36,531 nt of DNA from Chrysochromulina tobinii (GCA_001275005.1 JWZX01002296.1:1-36531), one strand, 5' to 3'; positions 18,268 through 26,997 are shown, numbered from the stretch's first letter. The notes: generated by a model not told the origin, from the sequence alone. Program-made: numbers and translations.

Positions 18268-19938
18268 TCAAAGGCCAGCGCCGCCGCCCAAGTTTCCGAC
18301 GATCGCGTCGATGGTCTCACTCTGCTCGGCGATTGCGATGCTGAGCCCCTCGGCGGCCTCGGCACCGATGATACTCTCAAGAGCGAGGCCGCCGAGGGCG
18401 ACCTCGCCGCCCACGACGATCGAGAAGAGGGCGAGGATGACGAGACCTCCGGCCGCGATGCCGAGGGGGTACTTGAGGTTGCTCAGCGAGAACTTGTTCT
18501 GGTACCCCGAGTACAGGAAGTTGAACTGCACCGCGAAGAAGAGTGGCAGGATCGGCTGGAGCAGCCGCGTCACGATGCCGGCGTAGTTGACATTCTCAAA
18601 GACCCACTTGCCGTCGTACAGGCCGATCTTGCAAGGGGTGTCGAAGCCACGGATGATGATGTCGCTCGCGAAGCGCGAGAGGCCCTGCACCGAAGCCGAG
18701 CGCGTGATGCGCCGGTTGCGGTAGCCCTGGAGGGCCTCGGTGAGCTCCGAGCGCTTCGCGGTCGTCGTGAGCACCTCGGAGATCACCACGGCATCCTCTA
18801 GAGCCTGGCAACCACCCTGACCCAAATTAGGCATCATCGCGTGGATCGCGTCGCCGAGAAGTGCCACGCGTCCATCCGTCCACGGCTTGATCACCGACGG
18901 CGGACGGTCGTACAGGTCACGCTGCTGGATCTCATCCTCCGTGGTCGCCTTCAGGATGTCGAGAATCTCCGGCGACCAGTTCGAGAACAGCCCCTGCAGG
19001 TACTTGGAGGAGCCATCCGGCTTCGGCTCGTTGGCCTCCGAGTCGGCCGGCCGCGCCAGGAAGGCGTACCACTGATAGTTGCCTCGCCCGATGTCGGTGA
19101 TGACAAAGTACTGCTCGGGCCCGATGTACACCTTGTAGCCGCACGCCTTGTCCGCAGCGACGCCATCGTAGGCGAGCTCGCCCGCGAACACCGTGTAGCC
19201 CGAGTACGTGACGCCGCTCTCTTTGCCGCGCGTGGGCGTGTCTGTCATCGAGGCACGCACGTTCGACCAGATGCCATCCGCACCGATGAGCACGTCGCCG
19301 TGGACTTCCTCGCCATTGCTGAGGGTAGCGACCACACGCCCGTCCGGCTCGGTGTGGTACTTTTCGACGCCCGCGTTGTTGCGTACGTTCTGCTGGCATC
19401 GGCGGAGCAGAATCTCCTGGAGGTCGGGCCGGTCGACGACGCACGTGTATGGCATGCCGCGGCTGTCAGCGGGGCTCTTGAGGTCGAACTTGGCGTACCA
19501 CTCGTCGCGCACGCCGTCCTTGATGCCGTTCGTCCGGTTGCCCGTCCACGTCGCGCGCGCCTCGATCTCCTTGTAGAGCTCCTCGTCGATGTCACGAATG
19601 GCCTGCATCGCGTTCGACGCGAGCTGGATCGGCCCGCCAAACTTTTTGAACTCGCCGGTGCGCTCCAGCACGGTGTAGCGCACTGGCGAGCCTCGCACCT
19701 TTGCGGAGAGCTCGAGGCAGTTGGCCAGGACGAGGCCGCCCACACCCGCACCTGCGATCAGCACATTCAGCGGCTCCTTCGAGGAGATCACGTCGCTCGT
19801 CTTCGTCGGCGCCTCGAGCTGCGCGACGCAGCGCGTGACCGCCGCGCGGGACGTGCCGGCGGTGGAAGCACCAAGCGTGGGCGCGAAGCCCGCACGCAGC
19901 GCGGCAATGGCTGGAAGGAGGATCACGACGCTCTGCAT
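18268..19938 (-). CDS. ZEP: Zeaxanthin epoxidase
   Basis: 556 residues, single exon. FAD-monooxygenase motifs are complete: NVLIAGAGVGGLVLA (about 58-72), the DG motif LIGADGIWSNVR (about 217-228) and RVALLGDAIHAMMPNLGQGG (about 357-376). Family-specific KKFGGPIQLASNAMQA and VVDRPDLQEILL are also present. ZEP converts zeaxanthin through antheraxanthin to violaxanthin; in algae with diadinoxanthin, the same family re-epoxidises diatoxanthin. The leader MQSVVILLPAIAALRAGFAPT joins a signal peptide to an AGFAP cleavage motif typical of complex red plastids. The C-terminus is hydrophobic (LVILALFSIVVGGEVALGG) and has no FHA domain, unlike land-plant ZEP. It shares strand with the de-epoxidase gene about 2.3 kb upstream of its start. 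The call is very sure; which paralogue it is cannot be told. Confidence 0.95.
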   Translation of the reverse strand: MQSVVILLPAIAALRAGFAPTLGASTAGTSRAAVTRCVAQLEAPTKTSDVISSKEPLNVLIAGAGVGGLVLANCLELSAKVRGSPVRYTVLERTGEFKKFGGPIQLASNAMQAIRDIDEELYKEIEARATWTGNRTNGIKDGVRDEWYAKFDLKSPADSRGMPYTCVVDRPDLQEILLRRCQQNVRNNAGVEKYHTEPDGRVVATLSNGEEVHGDVLIGADGIWSNVRASMTDTPTRGKESGVTYSGYTVFAGELAYDGVAADKACGYKVYIGPEQYFVITDIGRGNYQWYAFLARPADSEANEPKPDGSSKYLQGLFSNWSPEILDILKATTEDEIQQRDLYDRPPSVIKPWTDGRVALLGDAIHAMMPNLGQGGCQALEDAVVISEVLTTTAKRSELTEALQGYRNRRITRSASVQGLSRFASDIIIRGFDTPCKIGLYDGKWVFENVNYAGIVTRLLQPILPLFFAVQFNFLYSGYQNKFSLSNLKYPLGIAAGGLVILALFSIVVGGEVALGGLALESIIGAEAAEGLSIAIAEQSETIDAIVGNLGGGAGL

Positions 19939-20156
19939 GATTCTCTGGGTCCAGATTCCTTGAGAAGTTTTGTTCTCCCTTCGCTTTTAGAACGAAAAAG
20001 CACGAGATTGCATCTCCCCAATTGAGTCTGCAATCGTAAACGGGCCGCGAAACTTGCGATCGGGAGCTCGAAACGAGATCATCAATGTGGGATTTTCTTC
20101 ATGAAGTGTTGTGCGTTGAGCACGTCTGAAGAGAAAGAACGACCTTGAGTCTACCT
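19939..20156. promoter_or_regulatory. Upstream region of zeaxanthin epoxidase
   Basis: 218 bases between the TylF-type gene's stop and the epoxidase ATG must contain the ZEP promoter unless it is co-transcribed. No specific motif was identified. Confidence 0.4.
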
Positions 20157-21527
20157 CTAGTCCGAGGTCATGGGCGCCTCCTTGCGCCAGAACGCCATGC
20201 AGTCAATCGTCTGCAGCGGTGGCGGCCACGACCGCAGGGAAGCGAATATGGGCGTCGTGATGTTTTGTTCTCGTCGAAACTGCAGAATGGCCTGCTGCGA
20301 CTGCAGGATCTTCCAGTCGTCGAACACGACGTATCCGCCGGCCGAGAGGCGCGGGTAGAGCCGCTCCAGGACCTCATACGTCGGTGCAAAGCTATCGGCA
20401 TCCAAGCGCAGCAGCGCAAGCTGACCCACGGACCCTGGAAGCGTCTCGTTGAAGTAGCCCTCGATAAGGTGAACGCCCGCCTCCTCCAAGCTGCGCCGCA
20501 CGCGGTCATCCTCCTTGATGGCCAGATCATGAAACCTTTGCTTGCTCGCGAAGCTCTCGGTTATAGAAGGCATCCGCAAGTTTTCAAGACTCACCCGTCC
20601 GGCCTGGCTGCAAGTGATATTCAAGTGGCACGCCACCGATGCTGCAACCACAGCGGAGGAGAGCATCGGGTCCTTGAACTTGCCCGCCCAGCTGATGCGC
20701 TGCTCGTCCACCGACTGCCTCGACATATTCTTCCTCTCGAAGAGCCGGTCCATATAATCGTCCGGCGGCATACCGGCCCCGAACGCATCGGCAATCCACA
20801 TGCGCCGCCGCTGCGCAGTGGCCCCCGCTGCATGTTGACCGTTGCCGAGCTGGCCGGCGGCGAGCAGCATGGCGGCCATGAAAACGGACGTGCCGCCTCG
20901 AAACACGCCGGCCTCGAGAAAGTCGCCAGATACTCCCTTCTGCAACACATCCGCAACTAGCGGTTCCAGCATGGAGCACCGGCGGTATGCGTCCCACGCT
21001 CCGATGGCTCTCTTGTCGTAAAAGTTGTTGCCGAACGCGCTCATCGATGGCAGACTCGTCTGGCGTCCGACGATCTTGCTCTTCACTCGGTCAAGGTATT
21101 CACGCTGTGACGTGGTCCAGTAGGCGTGAGTCTGAAGGAGTCGGGCAAGTTCGGCCTCCTGCATCGAAACGGCTGTGGGCAGGATGCACTGGTGTCCCTT
21201 GCGGTGGCGAAGTGGTGCGGGCGCTTTGCTCGGATCGCCATCATCTCCTACATAGATACATCCTTGCAACGTGTTCTTCTGAAACATGTTCAGAAATGAT
21301 CGGTCGCCAGGACCAGCGGCAGCATCGTAGTTGATCGCCCGAGAGTCGCGGCATCCACTTGGAGCGGAGCGAGGAGGCGGGGGGGCAGCGATGCCCATCG
21401 CGTGGCAGTCCGATGGCCACCATGTCAGCAAGGCCAGGAAGAGCCAAAGTGCCGGCTCGGGGCTCGTGAACGTTGCACGTGAACGTGATGAGGATTGAGG
21501 AAATACAACAGAAAGATTCAACAGCAT
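20157..21527 (-). CDS. TylF/MycF-type methyltransferase with N-terminal signal-anchor
   Basis: About 456 residues from the ATG at 21527; the frame extends five codons upstream without an ATG. The TylF signature is present: GDFLEAGVFRGGTSVFMAAM (about 201-220), WIADAFGAGMPPDDY, and LLRLDADSFAPTYEVLERLY followed by GGYVVFDDW, which carry the metal- and sugar-binding acidic residues. TylF/MycF enzymes O-methylate sugars using SAM and Mg2+. A hydrophobic segment (ALWLFLALLTWWP, about 26-38) suggests a signal-anchor and a Golgi or lumenal location. Just after it, SGCRDSRAINYDAAAGPGD resembles the GC-D-A-NYD motif of secreted microbial proteins. The gene sits between the epoxidase and de-epoxidase genes on the same strand, with no evident functional link. 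Confidence 0.85.
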   Translation of the reverse strand: MLLNLSVVFPQSSSRSRATFTSPEPALWLFLALLTWWPSDCHAMGIAAPPPPRSAPSGCRDSRAINYDAAAGPGDRSFLNMFQKNTLQGCIYVGDDGDPSKAPAPLRHRKGHQCILPTAVSMQEAELARLLQTHAYWTTSQREYLDRVKSKIVGRQTSLPSMSAFGNNFYDKRAIGAWDAYRRCSMLEPLVADVLQKGVSGDFLEAGVFRGGTSVFMAAMLLAAGQLGNGQHAAGATAQRRRMWIADAFGAGMPPDDYMDRLFERKNMSRQSVDEQRISWAGKFKDPMLSSAVVAASVACHLNITCSQAGRVSLENLRMPSITESFASKQRFHDLAIKEDDRVRRSLEEAGVHLIEGYFNETLPGSVGQLALLRLDADSFAPTYEVLERLYPRLSAGGYVVFDDWKILQSQQAILQFRREQNITTPIFASLRSWPPPLQTIDCMAFWRKEAPMTSD

Positions 21528-22235
21528 GATGGCACGAAACACACCGTTACGACGCTCCCGCCGCCCGTCCCCCCCCCAAGACCCCCCGTGCTCCCCGCGC
21601 GAGGGTCGACCCGAGACGCTCCCGCGGCTGTTAGTTCACAGAGTACAGAGGATGCGTTCTATATACTCAGTTAATACTCTTGATCTGTACTCTGTACAGT
21701 GTACTCTGTGAACTAACAGCCGCGCGGGACGGCGTATCGCGGGTCGACCCGCGCGCGGGGACACCTTGGGGGACACGGGGCCCACGGGAAACCACGGCGG
21801 CACGGGACCACGCTGCTCGCTCAGGGGTGCTGTCGTCGTGTATGCCGCCCATGATCGATGCCGCCCCGCAATGACCGAGTTGTAGTTCACCGCGTCCCCG
21901 TGAGTCCGTCCACAGATGATATCTCGGATATGGGAAGACATGCACGTACGTTCCGCTCTCTCTCATGCCATCACACATGCGCACGGCTTCGGCTAGCCGG
22001 CATGCCATGCACCCACCCCTCGAATTATTCACCATGGAATCACTACTACTCATTTGCAGCAGAAGTACGGAGGAGACTCAGAGTCTCAGACTGTGACTTA
22101 GGGGCACCCCTCTGGATTTTCGAGAGGCGCGCACGTGCAGAGATGCTCAGCAAGTACGTTGCTGCCTATCCAGCGCTCCAGGCTGCCCTCGCTCCGCCTT
22201 GCTCACGCGCGCGGCCGAACCACTCATCGTCCCTC
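21528..22235. other. Intergenic region with a large foldback
   Basis: Between the TylF-type start and the de-epoxidase stop. The inverted repeat at 21567-21788 dominates it. The rest (21790-22235) shows only short, unconvincing frames. Confidence 0.55.
21567..21788. repeat. Long imperfect inverted repeat (foldback / MITE-like)
   Basis: A perfect 24-bp inverted repeat pairs 21624-21647 with 21700-21723 around a 52-base loop. Outside this, pairing continues with gaps: gggtcgaccc occurs in both arms (21603-21612 and 21741-21750), ccccgcgcg pairs with cgcgcgggg, and C-rich pairs with G-rich runs. Each arm is about 80 bases. A second tgtactctg inside the loop is a partial direct repeat. No ORF is present and no target-site duplication could be assigned. 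Confidence 0.85.
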
Positions 22236-23520
22236 TCACTTTTTCTTGAGCAGCCCGCCGAAAAAGTCGACGACTGCGCGCTCGTCCTTAAGCACCTCCC
22301 CCTCGATCGCCACCACGTCCTTTTCGATCTCCTTCTCGAGCACCACCAGCTCGGTACCAACAGTGCTTCCGATCATCTCGATCTCGGCTTCGAGCAGCTT
22401 GACGTCCTTGGTCAGCTCGTTCAGCGCGCCGCTCTCGACCGACTGGATCCCGCCAGCGACCTTCGACTCGACGTAAACGAGGTCCGCCGCGGCCTCTTCG
22501 ATCTTCGACTCGGCCGCGCGGCACGAATTATCGGTGAGTGTGAAGTCGGCAAACTTGAGGCCCACCTTTTGGAGCGCCACGTCCATGTCCTTGGCGTACT
22601 TTTTCGGGAAGACAGGGTCGCGCGTGTAGACAACGGCGCCGCCGTACCCGACCCAGGCGTCGTTCTCGCCGCGATAGTACACGAGCACATACTCCTCGGG
22701 TTTGGCAGCAAGCACGTACCTGAGCAGGGAGGTCAGGAACACTCAGAGTCAATCAGCCGAGCCACGTACCAATCGTCCTGGTAGTGCAGGAACTCGTCGT
22801 CGTGCAATCAAAGGCAATCAGCCGAGCCACGTACCAATCGTCCTGGTAGTGCAGGAACTCGTTGTCGTGGTTGTACAGGATCCCGGGCGACTCCTTATCC
22901 TGCACAAACTCCTGCACGGTGTAGCGCGTGACAAAGTTGGTGCCCGCGACCGGGTCCTTGATCCGCCACTGCAGATTGCCTACCAGCTTGTTGTCCGCGG
23001 GAGACTCAAACTTATGCAGCTGGCAGTCGAACGTGTCGAACGCCTTGTTGTAGCCCGCGGAGATGTACCACGGGCCTGTCAGCATATCGGGCGAGAAGGA
23101 GGCGACGAGTGCCTCCTTTGAGGGCACCGGCCACGAGCCATCGTCCGCGCGCTGCGGCACGCACTTCTTGTCGGTGACGGCGCACTTGGTGAAGTCGCCG
23201 ACCACATCGTTCGAGAAGGCGTCGCCGCAGCGGATCTGGCAGTCGCCCTCGTCGGCACGGCCGGTGCACGTCTGGATGCACAGCAGATTGGCCGCGCACA
23301 CCGGGTTCGCCACGCACTTTGCGAGCGGTATCTGGCAGTTTTTCAGCAGGCACTTGCCGATCGCGGCGCCATCTGTCTTTGCGATCGCCGCAGGTGGCGT
23401 GACGACGGAACTGCCGAGCACGAGCAGCGCGGCGAGCATGCTTCTGGCCGCGCTCGACGCGGAGGACGAGGCGGCAGGGAACGCAGGAGCGTCCCAGCCT
23501 GGGAGCGTGGGCAGGCGCAT
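22236..23520 (-). CDS. VDE: Violaxanthin de-epoxidase, two exons
   Basis: Exon 1 runs 23520 to 22835 and exon 2 runs 22719 to 22236. The 115-bp intron has donor GTACGTGG and acceptor CTGCTCAG. Splicing rebuilds the family sequence [20 protein letters not shown] and gives 389 residues. The Cys-rich domain (about 57-120; [39 protein letters not shown]) is followed by the lipocalin core ([49 protein letters not shown]). A helical Glu/Lys-rich tail ends the protein. The enzyme sits in the thylakoid lumen, is activated by acid, and de-epoxidises violaxanthin or diadinoxanthin using ascorbate. The leader has a hydrophobic run ending PPAAIA, suiting lumen transfer. The first ER signal is weak, so an upstream exon may be missing. 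The intron holds a duplicate of the exon end and donor. Confidence 0.95.
22751..22869. repeat. Tandem duplication spanning the VDE exon 1 end and 5' splice site
   Basis: The 54 bases at 22751-22804 match 22816-22869 with one visible mismatch (period 65). The copied segment includes the last coding bases of exon 1 and the GTACGTGG donor. The upstream donor is at 22834 and the duplicate donor at 22769. Only the 22834 donor keeps the VDE reading frame. Confidence 0.95.
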
Positions 23521-23958
23521 GACGGTGGTCGGGCCCGATCGATCTGGGCTCGACGAAGATTCGTCGCGAACGCACCACAAACTTTGAAAGAATCTCCCAT
23601 TGAGCTGAGTCTAAGTTTGCGGAGAAAGCGATGTGCGCGCGCTCCGCGACGCTGAGGGTGCTCCAGCACTCGTGCCCGAGTTTCATGAAAAACTGATCAA
23701 GCCTGACAGCCACACGGCCTTGACAGGTCCTCGACTTCACTTGACTTCACTTGACTTCACTTGACTTGACGCTTGACTTCACTTGACTTGACGCTTGAAT
23801 GAACGCAGAGCTCGCTTGATCCATCTGGACAAAAATTGCGCAGCGACGAATTCTGTGTTCCCAAATTATCTTCGGTTCGGTCCGAGCGGACGTCGCGCTC
23901 GCCATTGTGAGAGAAAAATCCTCCATTTTTTGGGCAAGCGTGAGGCCTCGCATGTCCG
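23521..23958. promoter_or_regulatory. Divergent promoter region, VDE / NIPA-like transporter
   Basis: 438 bases between divergent ATGs. Holds a short tandem array at 23732-23798 built from cttgacttca and cttgacg units. It should contain both promoters. No light-responsive or other element was identified with confidence. Confidence 0.45.
23732..23798. repeat. Short tandem array of a 10-base unit
   Basis: Repeated cttgacttca units alternate with cttgacttgacg variants, placed between the divergent de-epoxidase and NIPA-like genes. A related (gtcaa)n run occurs near 2970-2985. Confidence 0.9.
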
Positions 23959-25257
23959 ATGTCCGAAATCGTCGGCATCGGCATCGCACTCGAAGTGGTG
24001 GCCGGCGTGATGCTCTCGTTTTCGTTGGTGATTCAGCGGCACGCGCTTATCCATCAGGAAAGCGAAGATTCCGGACATCAGGACAACAAAGTGCCACTCG
24101 GCTGCTGTCGCCTTCGGCGATCGCACGCGTGGGCTGCAGGAATAGTCTTTTTCGTCCTCGCGTCGGTCGTGAAAATCGTAGGCTATAACATGGGGCCAAT
24201 CACCGTTCTGGGCTCCGTCTTTGTCGGCGTGGTGCTCGTGACCAACCTCGTACTCGGCCGTTGGCTGCTCCGAGAGGAACTCACGCCTACCAAGGTCGTC
24301 GGCTCGTCGCTCGTGCTCACCGGCGCGGTCATGTGCACTGCTGCCACGCCCTCCGGAGTGCCCACCTCGTTCACCACAGCAGACATGCGGACGCTCTTCG
24401 AGAGAGGTCCGCCCTTCGGCGGCTTCTATCTCGGTATGATTATCGGCATCATCTTGCTCTGCCTCGGCTTCATCGTGGCCGTCGAGAGCACCTACCCGCC
24501 GCCAGATGCATTGAGGCGGAATGAACCGACAACGAATCCTCGCTTCAGCCGCCATTCCTCGCCTTTCAAAGCAGCATTCCGATCAGGTATACGGCGGCCG
24601 TCGTTGCGCCTCCGATTGGTCATGGTCATTGTCTACCCCGGCTCGCTCGGGCTGAACGAGGCTTTCGTGGACGCTTGCGCGCGCGGCTACTCGTCGATGA
24701 TCCTGCGCTGCCTTAGAGAGGAGGAGGGGATGGCGGCATGCAACGACTGGCCGTTGTACCTGATGGTGTGCGTGGGCATCCCTGCTGCGATCGCGACGGG
24801 CTACTGGCTCAAGGTCGTCTTTGCACGCTACCAGACAACCCTTGCTCTGCCGATCGAATACTCGATGCTCAACATCTGTGCCGTCGGGGGCGGCTTGCTC
24901 TTCTACCACGAGGTCGTCTACATGAATCATTGGCAGCTGCCGCTCGTGCTTGCGGGTTGCGGCGTCATGACCCTGGGAGGTTTCATGATCGTCGCTGTCG
25001 GGTTGCGCGAGGAGCTGCGCCCCAAGCGCGGCGCGCGAGTAGGCTCAAGCTTGACTACGCCGCCCGCAATGACCCGCAAAGAGGCGGTCGCTGCGGTCTT
25101 GAAGCTCCAAAATTTCATCCGCCGTCGAAGGCTGCGGCTTGCTTGGTACCAGTTGGTCAACGACCTGCGCGATCGGGAAGATCTCGTCAAGCAGATCGAG
25201 GAAACCAGGCAGCAGCAGAACACCCTCACAAGCTGGCCGGGCTGGCTCTGGGCTTAG
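23959..25257 (+). CDS. NIPA-like (DUF803) membrane transporter with basic C-terminal helix
   Basis: 432 residues, single exon. About eight or nine hydrophobic segments follow the NIPA/DUF803 pattern: IGIALEVVAGVMLSFSLVIQ at the start, WAAGIVFFVLASVVKIVGYNMGP, VLGSVFVGVVLVTNLVLGRW with LREELTP, and later IEYSMLNICAVGGGLLFYHEV and LVLAGCGVMTLGGFMIVAVG. NIPA proteins are linked to Mg2+ transport and membrane trafficking in animals; transport in algae is unproven. A soluble loop (about 177-218) interrupts the middle. The tail carries an IQ-like basic stretch (LKLQNFIRRRRLRLAW) and a short coiled-coil-prone end. A second family member lies at 34974-36326. The family call is fairly sure; the ion is not. 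Confidence 0.8.
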   Translation: MSEIVGIGIALEVVAGVMLSFSLVIQRHALIHQESEDSGHQDNKVPLGCCRLRRSHAWAAGIVFFVLASVVKIVGYNMGPITVLGSVFVGVVLVTNLVLGRWLLREELTPTKVVGSSLVLTGAVMCTAATPSGVPTSFTTADMRTLFERGPPFGGFYLGMIIGIILLCLGFIVAVESTYPPPDALRRNEPTTNPRFSRHSSPFKAAFRSGIRRPSLRLRLVMVIVYPGSLGLNEAFVDACARGYSSMILRCLREEEGMAACNDWPLYLMVCVGIPAAIATGYWLKVVFARYQTTLALPIEYSMLNICAVGGGLLFYHEVVYMNHWQLPLVLAGCGVMTLGGFMIVAVGLREELRPKRGARVGSSLTTPPAMTRKEAVAAVLKLQNFIRRRRLRLAWYQLVNDLRDREDLVKQIEETRQQQNTLTSWPGWLWA

Positions 25258-25785
25258 GGTCCCATGCCAGTCGGTTCCTTCGGGCCTATACAGCGGCTAC
25301 ACGAGCAACTATGCGTACGCACTTTAGGCCTTTAGCCTTTACAATCGCATGGTCATCAACATCATCATGCGATTGCGCTCGGCACAGCCAGGGTACAGTA
25401 CAATACCCGGTGGCATGGCATGCATCGTGTAACTCTGAGACCGTTTGACTCCTATACAGTGTCGAGTCACGAGTGTGCATGAACGTTTGACTGTCTGACT
25501 CCGGCATGTCGCACAATTTGTCACAGTCGGAGTGGGTCTTTTTACCACACTCAGTCGGACACTCACTCCCCGCGTTGCACGGCACCTTTTACGGGCGGAG
25601 GCCGGAGTCGTCGGGGACCCCGAGTTTGAGCGGTTTAGACCGTTGATCCGTATGAGAGCGCATGTCTGGTCGCACACCACACCGCCTCGCCATTCACGCA
25701 CGTTGACGAAGAGGCAGCGGGTGCGCGCATAAATCCTCAACGCAACCCCGTCCACGTAAACGCCGGAATCGACGAACCGTAATGC
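25258..25785. other. Intergenic region, nothing recognised
   Basis: 528 bases between two plus-strand genes. Short minus-strand frames show no domain. No repeat or structured RNA was recognised. Confidence 0.5.
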
Positions 25786-26997
25786 ATGCTGGTTCTGATC
25801 ACCCGATCGTTCACCTACCTCGAAATTTTCGTCGCCGACTGCGCACGCAACCGTATGCGCTCCATTCCGGACGTGTACCAGACAGTGCAGAAGGATGAAG
25901 CCGACGCGGGGCCAGATGCAGGGTTGATCCCCGCACCCGATCTTGATCCCGATCCAGCACTTGGCATGTCGTCGCGCGCTCGTAACCTTCGATTGGCTGG
26001 GTTCATGGCCATCGCAGTTCTCCCGGGTTATGCGTTGCTCGCCTTTGAACTGTCTAGGGAACGGATACCACCACCGTACCCTCCGCCTCCACCGCCGCCG
26101 CTACCATCACCGCCTCCACCACCGGCAAGACCTTCACCAATACCTCTTCCTGAGCCGCCATGTCGGCCACCTCCACTCATGCCTTCACCAAAGGTGCCTC
26201 CGCCGCCAGCTGCCCCACCTCGGTTACCGCCACCGAGTCCACCGCTGATGCCACCTCCTTCAGATCCCGTGATCCGAATCGCGCAACGCTACATGCGGAG
26301 CCCGTTTGGCCCATGGCCAATTGATGGGAGCGTGCCCGACGCCGGCCTTCTGATTCACTGCTTTGATGGTCACGATGATGCCGGCTATCGCCCCATCCTA
26401 GGCGGCGGCGTGCATGGGACCACGGATGTGTCGACTTCGATCATCTTCTCAGAGCAATGCATGCTCGATCCCATGGCGGGAGGGCGACGCGCGCCGGGGA
26501 ACTACCTCTTCGACCACGCCTGCCAGCACGGAGGGGTGATCTTCAAGCCCTTCGTGGCTAAGGTACTTTGCGGTAACGCGCAGGACTGTGGGGGCTATTG
26601 CCGTGACTGGTGCCCGACGCCAGAGGATTCCGACCCCAACGGAAGGACATGCAGCGACTCTTGGCGGCCTGCCGATGTGCATACTTACTTACACAGGGAA
26701 ACGACCGCCCGTGCCCGGGGAGGTGGGGTCCGGTGGAACAACCCATACAACGAGTTCGTGATGGATGGCCACAAGGATTGGCTTGAGAAGCTGCCACATG
26801 TCATCGACGCGTTTCTCGTGGGGACCGGTGGGGCGGGCATTCGTGCTCGCGATGCATTCGCAGCCGAGTTTAGGCTGAATCCGGCAGACGTACCGGCGCT
26901 CGCATTTACGTGCGACTGCGAGCACACCCCACTGGTAGCTGATAAAGTCATGCCTTACGATCCGTGCGCGTCGGGTCCATGGTGGATCGGTAAATGA
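25786..26997 (+). CDS. Type II membrane protein with proline-rich stalk and Cys-rich ectodomain, unknown function
   Basis: 403 residues, single exon. The layout is a ~60-residue acidic cytosolic N-terminus, one transmembrane helix (LAGFMAIAVLPGYALLAF, about 69-86), then a ~75-residue stalk of Pro with Ser, Arg and Leu (about 93-160). A ~235-residue globular part with about a dozen cysteines follows (LLIHCFDG, HACQHGGVIFKP, GGYCRDWCPTPEDSD). Proline-rich stalks of this type hold extracellular or Golgi domains away from the membrane, as in algal cell-surface and scale proteins. I do not recognise the ectodomain. A start at Met24 (25855) is possible. Motifs such as WNNPYNEFVMDG and CDCEHTP could serve as search seeds. 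That it is a real gene is likely; the function is unknown. Confidence 0.7.
   Translation: MLVLITRSFTYLEIFVADCARNRMRSIPDVYQTVQKDEADAGPDAGLIPAPDLDPDPALGMSSRARNLRLAGFMAIAVLPGYALLAFELSRERIPPPYPPPPPPPLPSPPPPPARPSPIPLPEPPCRPPPLMPSPKVPPPPAAPPRLPPPSPPLMPPPSDPVIRIAQRYMRSPFGPWPIDGSVPDAGLLIHCFDGHDDAGYRPILGGGVHGTTDVSTSIIFSEQCMLDPMAGGRRAPGNYLFDHACQHGGVIFKPFVAKVLCGNAQDCGGYCRDWCPTPEDSDPNGRTCSDSWRPADVHTYLHRETTARARGGGVRWNNPYNEFVMDGHKDWLEKLPHVIDAFLVGTGGAGIRARDAFAAEFRLNPADVPALAFTCDCEHTPLVADKVMPYDPCASGPWWIGK

Noticed and set aside
18841-20025. 394-residue plus-strand frame opposite ZEP
   Set aside because: It is the complement of the epoxidase coding sequence and carries no domain of its own.
20157-21527. TylF-type enzyme as part of a carotenoid pathway
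   Set aside because: Only its position suggests this. The family acts on sugars, and the anchor implies a secretory rather than plastid location.
22753-22834. Premature stop making VDE a pseudogene
   Set aside because: The stop lies inside an intron. Splicing from the 22834 donor to the 22720 acceptor restores the conserved family sequence.
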